Source: Galeopsis tetrahit (taxonomy: Eukaryota; Streptophyta; Magnoliopsida; Lamiales; Lamiaceae). From it: a DNA stretch of 64,000 nt. The notes under the pieces are model-generated. The model saw only the letters and a program-made list of their open reading frames with translations, ran no database searches and was not told where the DNA came from. Every line of letters starts with the position of its first letter. Position 1 is the stretch's first letter. The DNA is taken from assembly GCA_963675135.1 (NCBI GenBank), contig OY776124.1, positions 11,608,677 through 11,672,676 on the forward strand, given 5' to 3'. Shown one piece after another: positions 53,601 through 64,000 of the stretch. The position numbers and the translations under genes are program-made.

Positions 53601-55860
53601 TGAATGTCTTTTCACATTCTACTTATGAAATTCATTTTTTTTGGGGTTCATTTGGTAGTTTAGTTTGGTAACTCGTAGTGCAACTGAGATTATGACTTTA
53701 TGTACAAAGTTATATTGTTCCCTGTAATAGCTTTCGTCTGATGAATTTATCATGGATAACCTTAATTTATTTTGGGACCACAAATAGTGGTTATTTCATT
53801 CAACCCTATTGAACTTCAAAATTCTCTTTTTCCCTCAGGATTTTTTTAGAATTTAAATCATTGTGCATTACCTGTTTTATTGTTTTCATCTCATCATTTT
53901 TCATACAGGTGTCGATGTTCAAGAAAAACTATGACCATCTAACAAAAGACACTTACTTCGGCATGTATAAGGAATCAACCCGAGGCAATCCCAATTACTT
54001 TTTGACCTATGGGAATGGGAAATCAGTTGCTCGAATACAAGATCATCTTCGTCCTAATGGAGCACACCGATGGCACAATTACATGAAAACTCCCAAGTAT
54101 ATTTTCCTGCTTTGCTACAATTTTATAAAGAATATCTTTTATTAGACACACTGTTTGAATAAAATACATTATAATTAGCACTGCATCATTTCCTCTTTGT
54201 CATTTATCTTCTTATGGTATGGGAACGACACAGCTAAACTTTCAGTCAGCTTTTAAAAATTGTTTTACACTGTTGTTGACAGTGAGATCAAATTGGAAGA
54301 GGCTGCTGTCTTACATTATACATATGCCAAGTTCTCTGACTTGACATCTAGGCGGGATCGATGCGGTTGTAAGCCGACGAAGGATGATGTCAAGCGATGC
54401 TTTATGCTGGAATTTGATAGAGCTGTGAGTGACATACCCATAAATTATTATTATTTGCAGTTAAATCATTTTCTTGGTTATCTCTCCATGATGCATCTAG
54501 ATTTCTTACAATTAAATGATATAAAGACATTAGTAAAAGACTGTTCTGCTGTTATCAGGACTCAGGAGCTTCTAAGAATTATTTAGACATGTGTAGTTAA
54601 AGGACATGAAACCAACTTAAAATATATCCTGTTCACATTTATTTAGGGCATAATTGAATTTCACGTTGCACTTTCTTTGAGTTATGGTGCGTTTCCTGTT
54701 TATGAACGGTATAGAACATCTTAATGTGATACAAAAATGTTGATCTTATAGATATTACTTTAAATAAGGATTATAGCATGATGCTACCATGTGAACCAAT
54801 GTGTAAAATACAGTTACTTATGTCAAAATTAATTAGACCATTTAAACTTTTAAAATGAATTTACTCATTACCACTCAACTGCCAAGATTTTTTGATTTTA
54901 TCTGACCTGGGCTCAAGCCTTTTTAGTTGCATGAATGGATTTGAAGATGAATTTACTAATTACCACTCAACTGCCAAGATTTTCTGATTTTATCTGACCT
55001 GGGCTCAAGCCTTTTTAATTGCATGCATGGTGATTGAATTTGATCAGTCATTTAATTGGATTTCTAGATGCAAGCTCCAGTCTAATTTCACGCTGACATG
55101 TATTGCTCATCTGTTTGAAGGCCTTTATAAGTCTAATTTCATGCTGACATGTATTGCTCATCTATTTGAAGGCATTTATAATTGCTTCAACTGCAACGGA
55201 GGAGGAGATGCTTAACTGGTAATTATCGAATTTTCCAAAATGCCCATGTTTTTCGTGTTGTAATATTTGATGCATATCTGAATTAGGTAAATTGGTTCAG
55301 GACCTATTTATTTGTGTAAGCTTAAATGTTAATTGTTCTGAGAAAACACCAGTTGCTTGCAGTTTTCCAACACACAATATCAGAGGTCTCTTGTATACTG
55401 TCTTGTTTCACTAACAATCTTATTTATGCTGAAACAGGTATCATGAACATGTTGTATGGACCGATAAGACTCTCAATTTGAAATTGTTGAGGAAGGGAAT
55501 CCTAACGCGTATTTATGCTCCCATGGTAACCTTTAATACTTAGGAGTCTGTTTGACAATGCTATACTATACAGTTGGTAATGTAATCTATTTTTGGTTCA
55601 TATTTCAGACGATCATCCAAGGGTTGAGGGAGTCTGGTGTGTTCGCTAATATCATTGCATCTGGCCAAAAATCTCTATCCAAGGACAAATTCTTAGCATC
55701 CATCGAGAGCAGTAATTCGTCGTCAGTTGTTTCAAGAAAGATAGGCAGAAACAGAGACACGGCTAGAAAAACTCTGGAGATGCCATCCAGCAGCATATTA
55801 GGCGCAGTCCCACCATTATCTCCCCCAGTTATAGATGGTGAGCTAGAGAGTGAAGCGTGA
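50644..55860 (+). CDS. Type II membrane glycosyltransferase-like protein (11 exons)
   Basis: Deduced exons: 50644-50991, 51530-51679, 52677-52729, 52882-52990, 53064-53198, 53332-53376, 53909-54096, 54283-54424, 55172-55218, 55438-55525, 55609-55860. All have GT-AG introns and consistent phases, giving 518 residues. Residues ~25-45 are a hydrophobic signal anchor ([19 protein letters not shown]), suggesting Golgi/ER lumenal catalysis. The catalytic region has [21 protein letters not shown], then [11 protein letters not shown] (DxD metal/sugar-nucleotide motif) and [13 protein letters not shown], a pattern of plant GT2/GT92-like glycosyltransferases (PF13704 type). The tail (last ~75 residues) is Ser-rich. 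Donor and acceptor are unknown. ATG 50644 is preferred because the open frame upstream has no ATG. Its promoter is flanked by a Mutator-like element and introns 6 and 8 hold repeats. Confidence 0.9.
53389..53600. mobile_element. MITE in intron 6 of the glycosyltransferase gene
   Basis: 212 bp with inverted ends GGTTGTGTTCGGATGAGAGG and CCTCCAACCAAACACAACC and TGA on both sides (53386-53388, 53601-53603). It starts 12 bp after the exon 6 donor. A 3-bp duplication fits PIF/Harbinger-like or related MITEs. Confidence 0.7.
54857..55030 (+). repeat. 92-bp tandem duplication in intron 8
   Basis: Copy 1 (54857-54938) and copy 2 (54949-55030) share ATTACCACTCAACTGCCAAG and GATTTTATCTGACCTGGGCT with few substitutions. 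Confidence 0.85.
55081..55182 (+). repeat. 51-bp tandem duplication across the exon 9 splice acceptor
   Basis: Units 55081-55131 and 55132-55182 differ at only a few bases and both contain TTTGAAGGC, the acceptor of exon 9 (55171/55172). The upstream duplicate acceptor (55120/55121), if used, would run into TGA after eight codons. Confidence 0.85.
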
Positions 55861-56287
55861 TTCCCCTGCACGATTGCTGCTTCTTTTTTCTTTCTGTAAT
55901 ATACCATCTTTTGTGGAGGGAAGATTTGAGCAGTTGGGGGTGTAATTACGATCGCTGTTCCCGATCATTACCCAAGCGGAGGTGTACATTGTACTTAGAC
56001 GACACGGGGAGAAGGTGTGGGCTGGTGAGGAGGTGGCTTTGTTTTTTCAGCTCCACAACTTTGATGCTCCAGAGATGTTTTAACATTCATGTATAGAAGA
56101 AATGAAATTCGGCATTATTATTATCATTATTCATGAATCATCACTGTTCTCTTCTTTTTTGATGTATAGTGCAAGCACATCTTTGATGAATCCTGCCTCA
56201 TGAAACTTCAATTTTGTTGGATTGATTCTTGTTTAGTTACAAATTATCAGTATATTAATTTAGGATATACCAAATTTAAAACTTGTT
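55861..56287. other. 3' flank of the glycosyltransferase gene
   Basis: Likely 3' UTR and downstream sequence; no other gene seen. Confidence 0.5.
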
Positions 56288-56421
56288 ACTCTTTCTGTCC
56301 CATATTTGTTTATCCTTGGAGTGTAAGAATAAAAAATATTTGTAAAAAATGGTATGAGAAATTTATAGATGGACTGACAAAAATGGTAAAATGGAAAGTT
56401 TATTGACGAACAAAAAGTATT
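56288..56421. mobile_element. Degenerate Stowaway-like remnant
   Basis: Starts CTCTTTCTGTCCCATATTTG after TA, with internal GGTATGAGAAATTTATAGATGG and AAAATGGTAAAATGGAAA phrases matching the 1167-1400 element. The right end is decayed. Confidence 0.5.
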
Positions 56422-57225
56422 GAGAAGTTTACAGTGTATTTTGATGAATCTCATAACTAAAATATTCATAGATTTATTTATAGAAAAGGGCGACCACATA
56501 ACCACTTCACATGCCAAGAATGAAAAGAAAAAAAAGATTTATTGGTGATGGATTCTTTTTTAATTTTGGTCTTGGGCCGTTTTAAATTTCCGATGTTGGA
56601 TTTGGCTTTGTTTGGGCCAGTAGATGTTGGGCTGGCCTTGGTATTTAAATATTTTAAAATTGGCGTGGGTTATATGCCCTCCATGAATGTTAGATTCACT
56701 CCCAATACACGAACTCTCCCTAAAACTGACATATTATAGACGCACTCCGCCAAATTACCTATAATACCCTTTTTTTATAAAATCTATCCATAATAAATAC
56801 ACCCCCACCCATAAAACTCTAATTTTCCATCTCATTCACCTTTCTTCTTCCTCCCTCAAATCTGCCCCCATCCCACTAGTGACCCGCCCCGCCGTCGTCT
56901 AGTTGGCCGTGTCGCATCCCCCTTTTCTCTTTCACTTCGTTTATTTTTAAATTTTCTACAACTATTGTAACCCCCCTCCCCACCCGCCGCCACTTCTGAG
57001 CCCAAACCGCCCACCCGCTATGCCCACTCTCGCTGGCCGCACCCTACTACGGCTGGCAGCGCCGCCCGTTCCTCTCTTTCTCTCTTTCACTTCTTTTTTC
57101 TGCACCTACCCTCATTCCCCCGACCTCCGCCGCTGAGCCCCACCCACCCACTCGTCGTGCCTAGGCCACCATTTTTCTATATAAAATTCAACATCTGCCA
57201 CCGTGCACTGCCTTCCGCCGCCTCC

Positions 57226-57256
<31 letters not shown>

Positions 57257-57267
57257 CTGACAATAAT

Positions 57268-58755
57268 CACTACAAGAAAATAATTAATTGACTAGGGAAT
57301 ATTTTGTAGGCAGTAATTTCAATTTTGTAGGCATTTATATTTACCTACGGAATACCAACGAAAACCATTCGTATAGAATTCGCTCGTAGGTAATTCGGTT
57401 GCCCATGAAAATTTCACCCGTATGCAATTACCTACCACATTTTCGTAGTAAATCCATAACATTTCGATAGGTAATATGATTACCATAATAAATGAAATTT
57501 TGTAGGTAAATATCAACTACGAAACATTTCGTTGGTAATTCGGTAGGTAAATTTGGCAACAAACATTTCCGTGGGAAATTTTTTAAAATATATATTTTAA
57601 ATTTTTTATTTATAAATTATATTTTTAACCTTAACCTACAATATAAATTCATTCAAAATTGGACCAGCCGGTTCAACCGGTCCAACCATGAATCGATCAT
57701 AAAATCGATTTAAAAAGTGTTAAAATATTTAAACATTTTTAATATACAAACTTAGGTGCACATTAGGCCCCTTTTATAATGTTTTTCTCTCATGTTTTTT
57801 GTACTCCTTATTCGATGTGGGACAAAAAATTTATGTTTGTTGGTTACTAACTTATTAATACTACTACTTTTATATTGTTTTTTCTCTTATATTTTTTCTA
57901 CTCTTTCGATGTGGAACATACTAAAGTTCATATATTTATTTTTTATAACACTATTGTCTTTTTAAGTTCCTAGCTAATTTTGTAGATAATACAATTAGAT
58001 AATTTATACATATAAATAGCTAGGAAAATTTTTGTAGATAAATAAATAAACAAATCACCTACAATCATTTTGGTAGGGAAATGCTATTTTGCCTACGGAT
58101 TATTTTGTAGGTAAATCAATATTTTCTAAATTCCTAGCTAATTTTGTAGGTAATACAATTAGATAATTTATACATATAAATAGCTAGGAAAATTTTTGTA
58201 GGTAAATAAATAAACAAATCACCTGCAATCATTTTGGTAGGGAAATGTTATTTTACCTACGGATTATTTTGTAGGTAAATCAATATTTTCTAAGTTCCTA
58301 GCTAATTGTGTAGGTAATACAATTAGATAATTTATACATATAAATAGCTAGAAAATTTTTCGTAGGTAAATAAATAAACAAATCACCTACAATCATTTTG
58401 GTAGGGAAATGCTATTTTATCTACGGATTATTTTGTAGGTAAATCAATATTTTTTAAGTTCCTAGCTAATTTTGTAGGTAATACAATTATATAATTTATA
58501 CATATAAATAGTTAGGAAAGTTTTCGTTGGTAAATTAAAAAAAAATCACCTACAATCGTTTCGGTAGGGAAATGCGATTTACCTACGGATTATTTTGTAG
58601 GTAAATCACCATCAGATTTTTCCTTGGTAATTTCGTGGGTGAAAATGTGTAAAATAATTTATAAAGATCCGTAGGCAATTCTCAATATTTAAAGACAAAA
58701 AATAAATTATTTTCGTTGGAAAATTCTGTAGGCAATTCAACAATTTCTTGTAGTG
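57268..58755. mobile_element. Nonautonomous CACTA (En/Spm-type) element
   Basis: 1488 bp with ends CACTACAAGAAAA / ATTTCTTGTAGTG and AAT duplications (57265-57267, 58756-58758). No transposase. The interior is filled with GTAGGTAA/TTACCTAC words (subterminal-type repeats) and four ~166-bp tandem units from about 57964 to 58618, each starting TTCCTAGCTAATT. Confidence 0.93.
57964..58618 (+). repeat. Four ~166-bp tandem units inside the CACTA element
   Basis: Units begin near 57964, 58130, 58296 and 58460. Each has TTCCTAGCTAATT, AATTTATACATATAAATAG, CACCT(A/G)CAATC and GGATTATTTTGTAGGTAAAT. The last unit is the most diverged. Confidence 0.88.
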
Positions 58756-59185
58756 AATGGGTCGATCAAAAATAATCTCGTCGACAACAATTTATCGACG
58801 AGAGTGTTTTTGGTCGACCCACTATTGTCAGAAATTTCATTTTTTTAAAAAAATTTCTTTCGACAAAACTAGAGTCGATCGGAGGTTTTTTGATCAACAA
58901 ATCAGAGTCCACGGGAGTGTGTTTGATCGATGTACCAGTGTTTTTGTTGACTCTGGTATATCGAAAATAAGGTTTTTTTTTTTTAAGTTTTGAGTTTAGA
59001 GTTTATGGTTTGTTGTTGATTTTTGTTATGTTTTGTGGGACGAGTCTACGGGAGTTTGTTTCTAGATTTTGTTATTGAATTTCTAGATTTTTTAACATCA
59101 CACAGTCGAGTGAATTCTATGATTTAAATGTCAAGGGGTAATATAGCTTTCGGTTAAAATTTATAGGGGCGTATCTAAAATAACC

Positions 59186-60022
59186 GTACCTCATTAGACA
59201 TGAATTATATCTAATTAAAACAATTTTTAACATTTTTAATTCACAAATTTTTACCACAATTAGTAATTTCATTCTGGCATAGCCTTATAACCTCTATAAC
59301 TTCACTTGAATTTTTTAAGTGTTACTTTTATACATATAAAATGATACTGTTTGGTATATAAAAAATATTATTATTGAACATAAAAGTGTCACGGTTTAAA
59401 AACTAAATATATTTTTAAACAACACCAATTCGTATACCTTCATTAATTATTGTATTTGAAAATCGTTCAACCAATAAAACCGAGAATTCTAGAATCCATA
59501 ATTAAAAATAATTGATATAATAATTAAACAACATAAAATTATTTTAATAAAAGAAATCACTCATACCACGCTACCTAAAAAAATTTATAATCGTCAACAC
59601 AAATGAAAATTTATATACAATCACTAAACTTTTGCTTATTTCTCATGCATTACTAATCATCCAGACCTCGCAATACAATATGTAAACTATGTGAACTAAT
59701 CATCCTGGACCGAGCCCAATTGGGTCAAATAAATTAAGAAAAGGAATGGTTAGGAATGAAGAATTATTTTAGAATACATTGGGCAAAATAATATTTTTCA
59801 GAACCAAAATCTGAACAAAAAATACTACTCCAAAAAAAACATTAATAGTGTAATCACTCTTGAAATTAAATTATGTAACCTATAAAATCTATCTTATCTA
59901 AGAAATTAATAATTCTAAATCTTCAAGATTCTCCATCATTCATTAACTTCATTACTCTTTGCAAGTGAATAAGTAAATCACCATATATATATATACCTCC
60001 TTTCACATCTCCTCCTTGAATT
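59186..60022. other. AT-rich region downstream of the transporter gene, no gene seen
   Basis: Lies beyond the stop codon of the minus-strand transporter, so its right part is that gene's 3' flank. No other coding signal. Confidence 0.5.
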
Positions 60023-62359
60023 TTAATTATGCATGACATATAACTTCCCAATACTGAAAAACTTATGCCTGTTTTTATTTGAAATACCAACATTATTTAG
60101 GGCACGCTTTGAAAAAAGTATAAGTCCAAATCCAAGTGTAGTAATAGCAACGGCTACAAAGTAGATCCAATCTACCTGAAGAAAAATAGGTTCCAATTAG
60201 ATACTCAAAATGATGAACAACACATTTTGATGATTTTTCTTTAAAGAGTTGTTTACCTTCTCATTATAAGCAAATATACGAATTAAGATAACACACATAT
60301 TGCTCATGACTAGAATGGAAAGATTTAGCATTGTTGATCCATCCTTCTGCACGGAAACATGTTTATAATAAATCAAATATAACAAAAATCATCATTTATG
60401 TAAACATGTGATGTAAAGAGCAAATGACCCTAACTAAAAATCTAAAAATGAAATTAGGGGGTAGTAGGTACCTTGTAAAAGAAATGGAATCCTAAATAAA
60501 GGAAAAACTTGGATAAAGAGAATCCGATAACAAGAAATATCTGTAATAAATAAAAAGAGTAGAATAATGTCAAATTAAGATCTCCTAATTTCAATTTGTA
60601 TTGAATTAAGTATATATATAAAGTTACCGTCACGGGTGAGGAGAAAATGAATTTGAAGTCACTGCTTTCCGATGTGATTCTAACATTCATAAATAAACAA
60701 AGGTAAGTTTTAATAAAATTAACTTAAGAAAAAATCATTCATAATTTTTCAAAGAATTAATACATTTGGTGACCAGTTAACATTGCACCAAAAATGCCCA
60801 ATAAGGCCCTTCGTGTCACCAAATCATCTTTTTTTAAAACATAAATCTGCAAAATACAAAATACAAGATTTCAATCTCAGTGCATATCCATAAACTATAA
60901 GATTGAATAATTTGAACATGTAATTAAAATAATAATAGTTTACCTGACTGACAAAGTTAACACTAGAAAATGTTGCCCCAATAATAACTAACCCATCGCC
61001 TACAAGAAGGTTGGTAGCATCTACAATAGTTAATCACAAAATAAATTAGCCTAATTGAATTATTATAAGTTGAGTAACATTAATCACAAAATAAATTAGT
61101 TTATTGAATAAATTACTTACCTGACATGATCCCGTGAACAGAATGAACTTCGGAGATAAAAACGATGACATAACTAGCCACACAAGTTGCTATACCAACT
61201 AGAATTTGAACTCCAAATTTTTCGTTTAAAAATAACCAGGCGAGTAACATGAAACATGTTATTGTCCAATTATCCAGAAGCATAACACTTGTGGGTGAAG
61301 TGCGTTGTATTGCGTTAATCGCTGTAAAGACATTTAAAAACAAATTATACTAAATTTTGTTTAATATGTATGTAGTATATATGAATTAGTTTCGTCCCTC
61401 TACTCCTATCCATATATAATGAAAGTATTATATTCTTTAATATGTGAAAAAATGAGTAAACAAATTTGTTTGCTTACCAAATCGATTGACTAAAGTATCA
61501 ATCAGTGCCAGCCACATATAGGAAAACAATCTCTCCTGCTAAGAAAAAAATCCAAGTTAATCTTGTTATTCATTATTCTATATTGTGTATGCAATTCTTT
61601 CAATTGTCCATTGTATGAATTTTTAATTTTCTACATCAGAATTAAATTAAAACCTTAGTTCAATTACATATGATTGAGTGTACAACTAGTATCATCCGAG
61701 AATATTAAAATAAAGAGCTAGTTTTGGGTGAGACATGAGATCCATGAGACGGAAACCTCATGTAAAAAGTGATAATATTTAATAAAAAGTGATAGTGTTT
61801 ACTTTTGTTAAAAATATTATCACTTTTTTTTACAAATAAAATATTTGAAAAAAAAAATGAATTATCCTATCTAAAATTTTAAAATATGAGTTTAAAGGGA
61901 TTAGTCTTATCGGAAAGAGACTGAAAAAGTCTTTTTCCGTGAGACAAGTTTTTGTCTAAAATAAAAGGTAAAAGGGTTTTGTCTAAAATAAAAGGTAAAA
62001 GGGTAAATGGGGCTGACCTTACGAGGTTTTCTTCGGTAAATCATAATGCCTCCATTAACCAATGCCAATAGTAAATAATATAAAAAACACTGTGAAGCTG
62101 GTTCATTAATTCCTACAATTCATCATACAACCAAAATATAATTAAAATTACGACAACTAATATAAATTAATTCCAAGAACCGAATGATAATTAATAAATA
62201 TTAGCATGGAAACTAGAGAAATTATTTTTTAAAAAAAGAAAAAATAAGAAAACCTTTGTTTGCGAGTTGAGAACTTGAAAATAAAATAAAAGTGGCCAAA
62301 ACAGAAAGAAGCAGTCCAGATCCAAGGGCCAACACTGTAGAATTCCATTTTTTCACCAT
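60023..62359 (-). CDS. SLC35F / DUF914-type membrane transporter (10 exons)
   Basis: Minus-strand exons: 62359-62254, 62112-62018, 61538-61478, 61321-61121, 61020-60944, 60846-60764, 60679-60628, 60540-60472, 60346-60257, 60175-60023. All introns are GT-AG, phases agree, and the product is 328 residues. Hydrophobic segments occur throughout, consistent with about ten membrane helices of the drug/metabolite transporter superfamily. Diagnostic stretches are YYLLLALVNGGIMIYRRKPRK, TSPTSVMLLDNWTI, LVIIGATFSSVNFVSQ, and GSTMLNLSIL followed by RIFAYNEKVDWIYFVAVAITTLG, characteristic of plant SLC35F1/F2-like proteins. It starts MVKKWNSTVLAL, close to the family N-terminus. The substrate is unknown. 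The frame is intact, so I call it functional. Confidence 0.92.
61735..61975. repeat. Dispersed repeat in intron 2 of the transporter gene
   Basis: Resembles 23230-23400 (AATGAATTATCCTA, AAAATTTTAAAATATGAG). It is framed by GAGACATGAGATCCATGAGAC and TTTTTCCGTGAGACAAG, and followed by a direct duplication of GTCTAAAATAAAAGGTAAAA. Confidence 0.45.
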
Positions 62360-62443
62360 TTTTTGGCTCTGTGTGTTAGTTTCCTAGAACCAATAGACTT
62401 GTACACTTTAGCAATTACAAGTAATTTATACCGAAGAAATCGT

Positions 62444-62457
62444 GTATATATATATAT
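62444..62457 (-). promoter_or_regulatory. Possible TATA box of the transporter gene
   Basis: A (TA)7 run 85-98 bp upstream of the ATG on the minus strand. It is plausible by distance, but such runs are common in this DNA. Confidence 0.35.
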
Positions 62458-63105
62458 CTTATCTTAATCTTTTGCATTCTTATTCAACAGATATTTTAAA
62501 ATTTAAATAAAATTTTATTTTAAATTTTAAATAATTATCACCTAAACTATTTTATCTATATTTTAGTTATTTTAAATTTAAGAATTTGACATTGACATAT
62601 GTCATTTTTGTTGTAAATTACGCATTAAAAAAAAAAAAAAGTACTTGAAGAAGCGATATTTAAGCAACTTTTAAAGATTATATCTAAATTGGTTTATCAA
62701 GTCAAACTAGTAATTTTCCCACAGTTCTTTTTCTTAGTCACGTTTTAATCATATTTTAAGGCCACCTTCAAATTATCAATTTTCTGAACTTTTAATTTTT
62801 GTTCAATTTTTTTTAATAAGCTTTTGAAAAAAAACATTTCTTAAAGCTTAACTTCATCTATTGTATTAGTCAGAATTTATTTTAAAAACATAGAAAACAA
62901 AATTTTAAGGAAAACATAAGTAGGAAAGCATAAGTACAACAAGCTCGTGCATTGCACGGATAAAAAAATAGTAATTATAAAAAGTAAAAAAAGATAACGA
63001 TTAACTTTAAAAACTGACACAAAATTAGTAATCATAACACAAAATTGTATTTTTTCGACAATAATTGGTCAAAAATATACATTCTCGTCGACAACAATTT
63101 ACCTA
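62458..63105. other. Transporter upstream region, no other gene seen
   Basis: AT-rich. Near 63056-63105 it holds a fragment of the TTCTCGTCGACAACAATTTA hairpin family seen in the Mutator-like elements. Confidence 0.45.
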
Positions 63106-63320
63106 CTCCCTCCGTCCGCCTATAAGCTTCCCTGTTACTTTTTGGCACATAGATTAAGAAAAGTAATTAAATAATAGATATAGTACAACTGATGTGATTG
63201 AGAGAGGAGAGAGATAGAGAGAAAAAGTAAAATATAAAGTAATGGGTAAGAAAAAATACTTATAAAAAAGGGTATGAGAAGGTTATAGACGGACGGACCA
63301 AAATGATAAAATGAGAAGCT
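63106..63320. mobile_element. Right-truncated Stowaway-type MITE
   Basis: Starts CTCCCTCCGTCCGCCTATAAG after TA and follows the 1167-1400 copy closely (TTACTTTTTGGCACATAGAT, ATTAAATAATAGATATAGTA), but the right terminal repeat is replaced after AAATGAGAAGCTTA. Confidence 0.8.
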
Positions 63321-63867
63321 TAATTAATCAATCAAATACAACCAACTATAAGACAACCAAGAAATACAAAATTAATCCGACTATCACTACTATATACTCG
63401 ATCACAACATGCAACATAATGGAAGAAAAGCAAAAACACCAACATCTCTGACGATATACAAATTAAAAAAAAAACCATTAACATACCATTGTGCATAAAA
63501 TGTCATTGAAATTGACACTTCATTTATATATAGCGGGTACGGGTAGGCGAGGCGAATTTGGGTATATCAGACGAAAGAAATCAAACTATAAGAGAAAAAG
63601 AGAAAGAGTAAGATACCTTCAAAGAGTATAGTCGGTTTAGATTCAAAATTTTGAAATCTAAGACACAAAATGTCAAACCCTGATCAATGCTCCCAGGTTC
63701 CAAAAAACACCTTAAGTTTTCTAGTAAAGGCCAAAACAGAAGACAATGCATCTGCACTATTGGTAAAACAAGTAGAGAAATGTAAACTTTCACCAAGAAA
63801 CCAGACATTCTAAAAACACTTGCAAAATAAGTAAAAAAATAAAGTTTTTCTGAAACTTATTTTTAAA
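63321..63867. other. Intergenic or 3' UTR stretch
   Basis: No domain recognised in either strand. It could be the 3' untranslated region of the gene at the right edge. Confidence 0.35.
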
Positions 63868-63999
63868 TTAGAACTGGTGACTATCTCTGTAGGTATCACG
63901 ATGATACTTGGAGCTCTTATACTTTGATGTGTTCTGCATAGAACCTTCCCTCTTCCGGCAATCACCACGGAAGGATCTTCCACCCCGATCAAAAGTTTG
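63868..63999 (-). CDS. Possible C-terminal exon of a gene running off the right edge
   Basis: On the minus strand an open frame enters at the window end and stops at TAA 63868-63870. Its 43 residues are Arg/Ser/Tyr/Asp-rich (FDRGGRSFRGDCRKREG then YKSSKYHRDTYRDSHQF), a composition typical of RNA-associated protein tails. I do not recognise the family, and a chance open frame is possible. Confidence 0.35.
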   Translation of the reverse strand, partial: QTFDRGGRSFRGDCRKREGSMQNTSKYKSSKYHRDTYRDSHQF

Positions 64000-64000
64000 A

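Larger units (their letters stand above)
56669..59185. mobile_element. Degenerate relative of the 41577-42717 Mutator-like element, split by a CACTA element
   Basis: The left part (56669-57264) parallels the 41.6-kb element: a run of CACTCCC-type phrases, TAATACCCTTTT, AATTTTCCATCTC followed by the C/T-rich and CCGCC-rich section, then poly-T. After the CACTA insertion the right part resumes with a hairpin (ATCTCGTCGACAACAATTT / ATCGACGAGAG, about 58765-58830), a second weaker one, and AAGGGGTAATATAG with GGGGCGTATCTAAAATAACC. No target duplication was found, so the ends are approximate. Confidence 0.5.

Noticed and set aside
58757..58993. 78-codon ORF
   Set aside because: Covers the hairpin region of a degenerate Mutator-like element; the translation has no family resemblance.

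Overview
This is nuclear DNA from a flowering plant, most likely a eudicot. The evidence is AT-rich intergenic sequence, spliceosomal introns with GT-AG ends, Stowaway, Mutator-like and CACTA DNA transposons, a tRNA-derived SINE, and two plant LTR retrotransposon lineages (SIRE/Maximus Ty1-copia and Tat Ty3-gypsy). I cannot name the species. Host genes are few, and most of the window is nested mobile elements.

Region 1-18.5 kb is a stack of SIRE-type elements: an LTR end (1-369), an inverted solo LTR with a perfect target duplication (1054-2686) that itself carries a Stowaway MITE, and another solo LTR (2819-18499) split by a complete 13.95 kb copia element (4384-18333). The copia element has two 1700-bp LTRs that look identical, a long gag, a full pol and an intact env-like third ORF. 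Region 18.5-26.8 kb is AT-rich and holds MITEs, an F-box/DUF295 gene broken by a one-base frameshift (20662-21929), a geranylgeranyl diphosphate synthase pseudogene fragment on the minus strand (23535-23793), and several imperfect tandem duplications.

Region 26.8-40.6 kb is a complete minus-strand Tat-type gypsy element with 724-bp LTRs and a GTGAA target duplication. Its gag-pol is one reading frame interrupted by four stop codons. Between integrase and the 3' LTR lies a 36-bp tandem repeat array and an opposite-strand gene with its own TATA box and three introns (28123-30970). The 5' LTR was later split by a 1.6-kb SIRE-type solo LTR (38353-39962). Region 40.6-50.6 kb contains three Mutator-like elements with 9-10 bp duplications (41577-42717, 45234-46332, 48881-50561), PIF/Harbinger-like repeats and a SINE.

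Two apparently functional host genes occupy the right side. The first is an 11-exon type II membrane glycosyltransferase-like gene (50644-55860, 518 aa deduced), with a Mutator-like element ending about 80 bp upstream of its start codon. The second is a 10-exon SLC35F/DUF914-type transporter on the minus strand (62359 to 60023, 328 aa deduced). Between them is a degenerate Mutator-like element carrying a CACTA element. A possible 3'-terminal exon of another minus-strand gene runs off the right edge. No operon or pathway logic links the host genes. The strongest non-routine signals are the intron-bearing antisense gene in the gypsy element, the TTACTGATCT array in the copia LTRs, the triple hairpin in the 41.6-kb Mutator-like element, and the Mutator-like insertion in the glycosyltransferase promoter.
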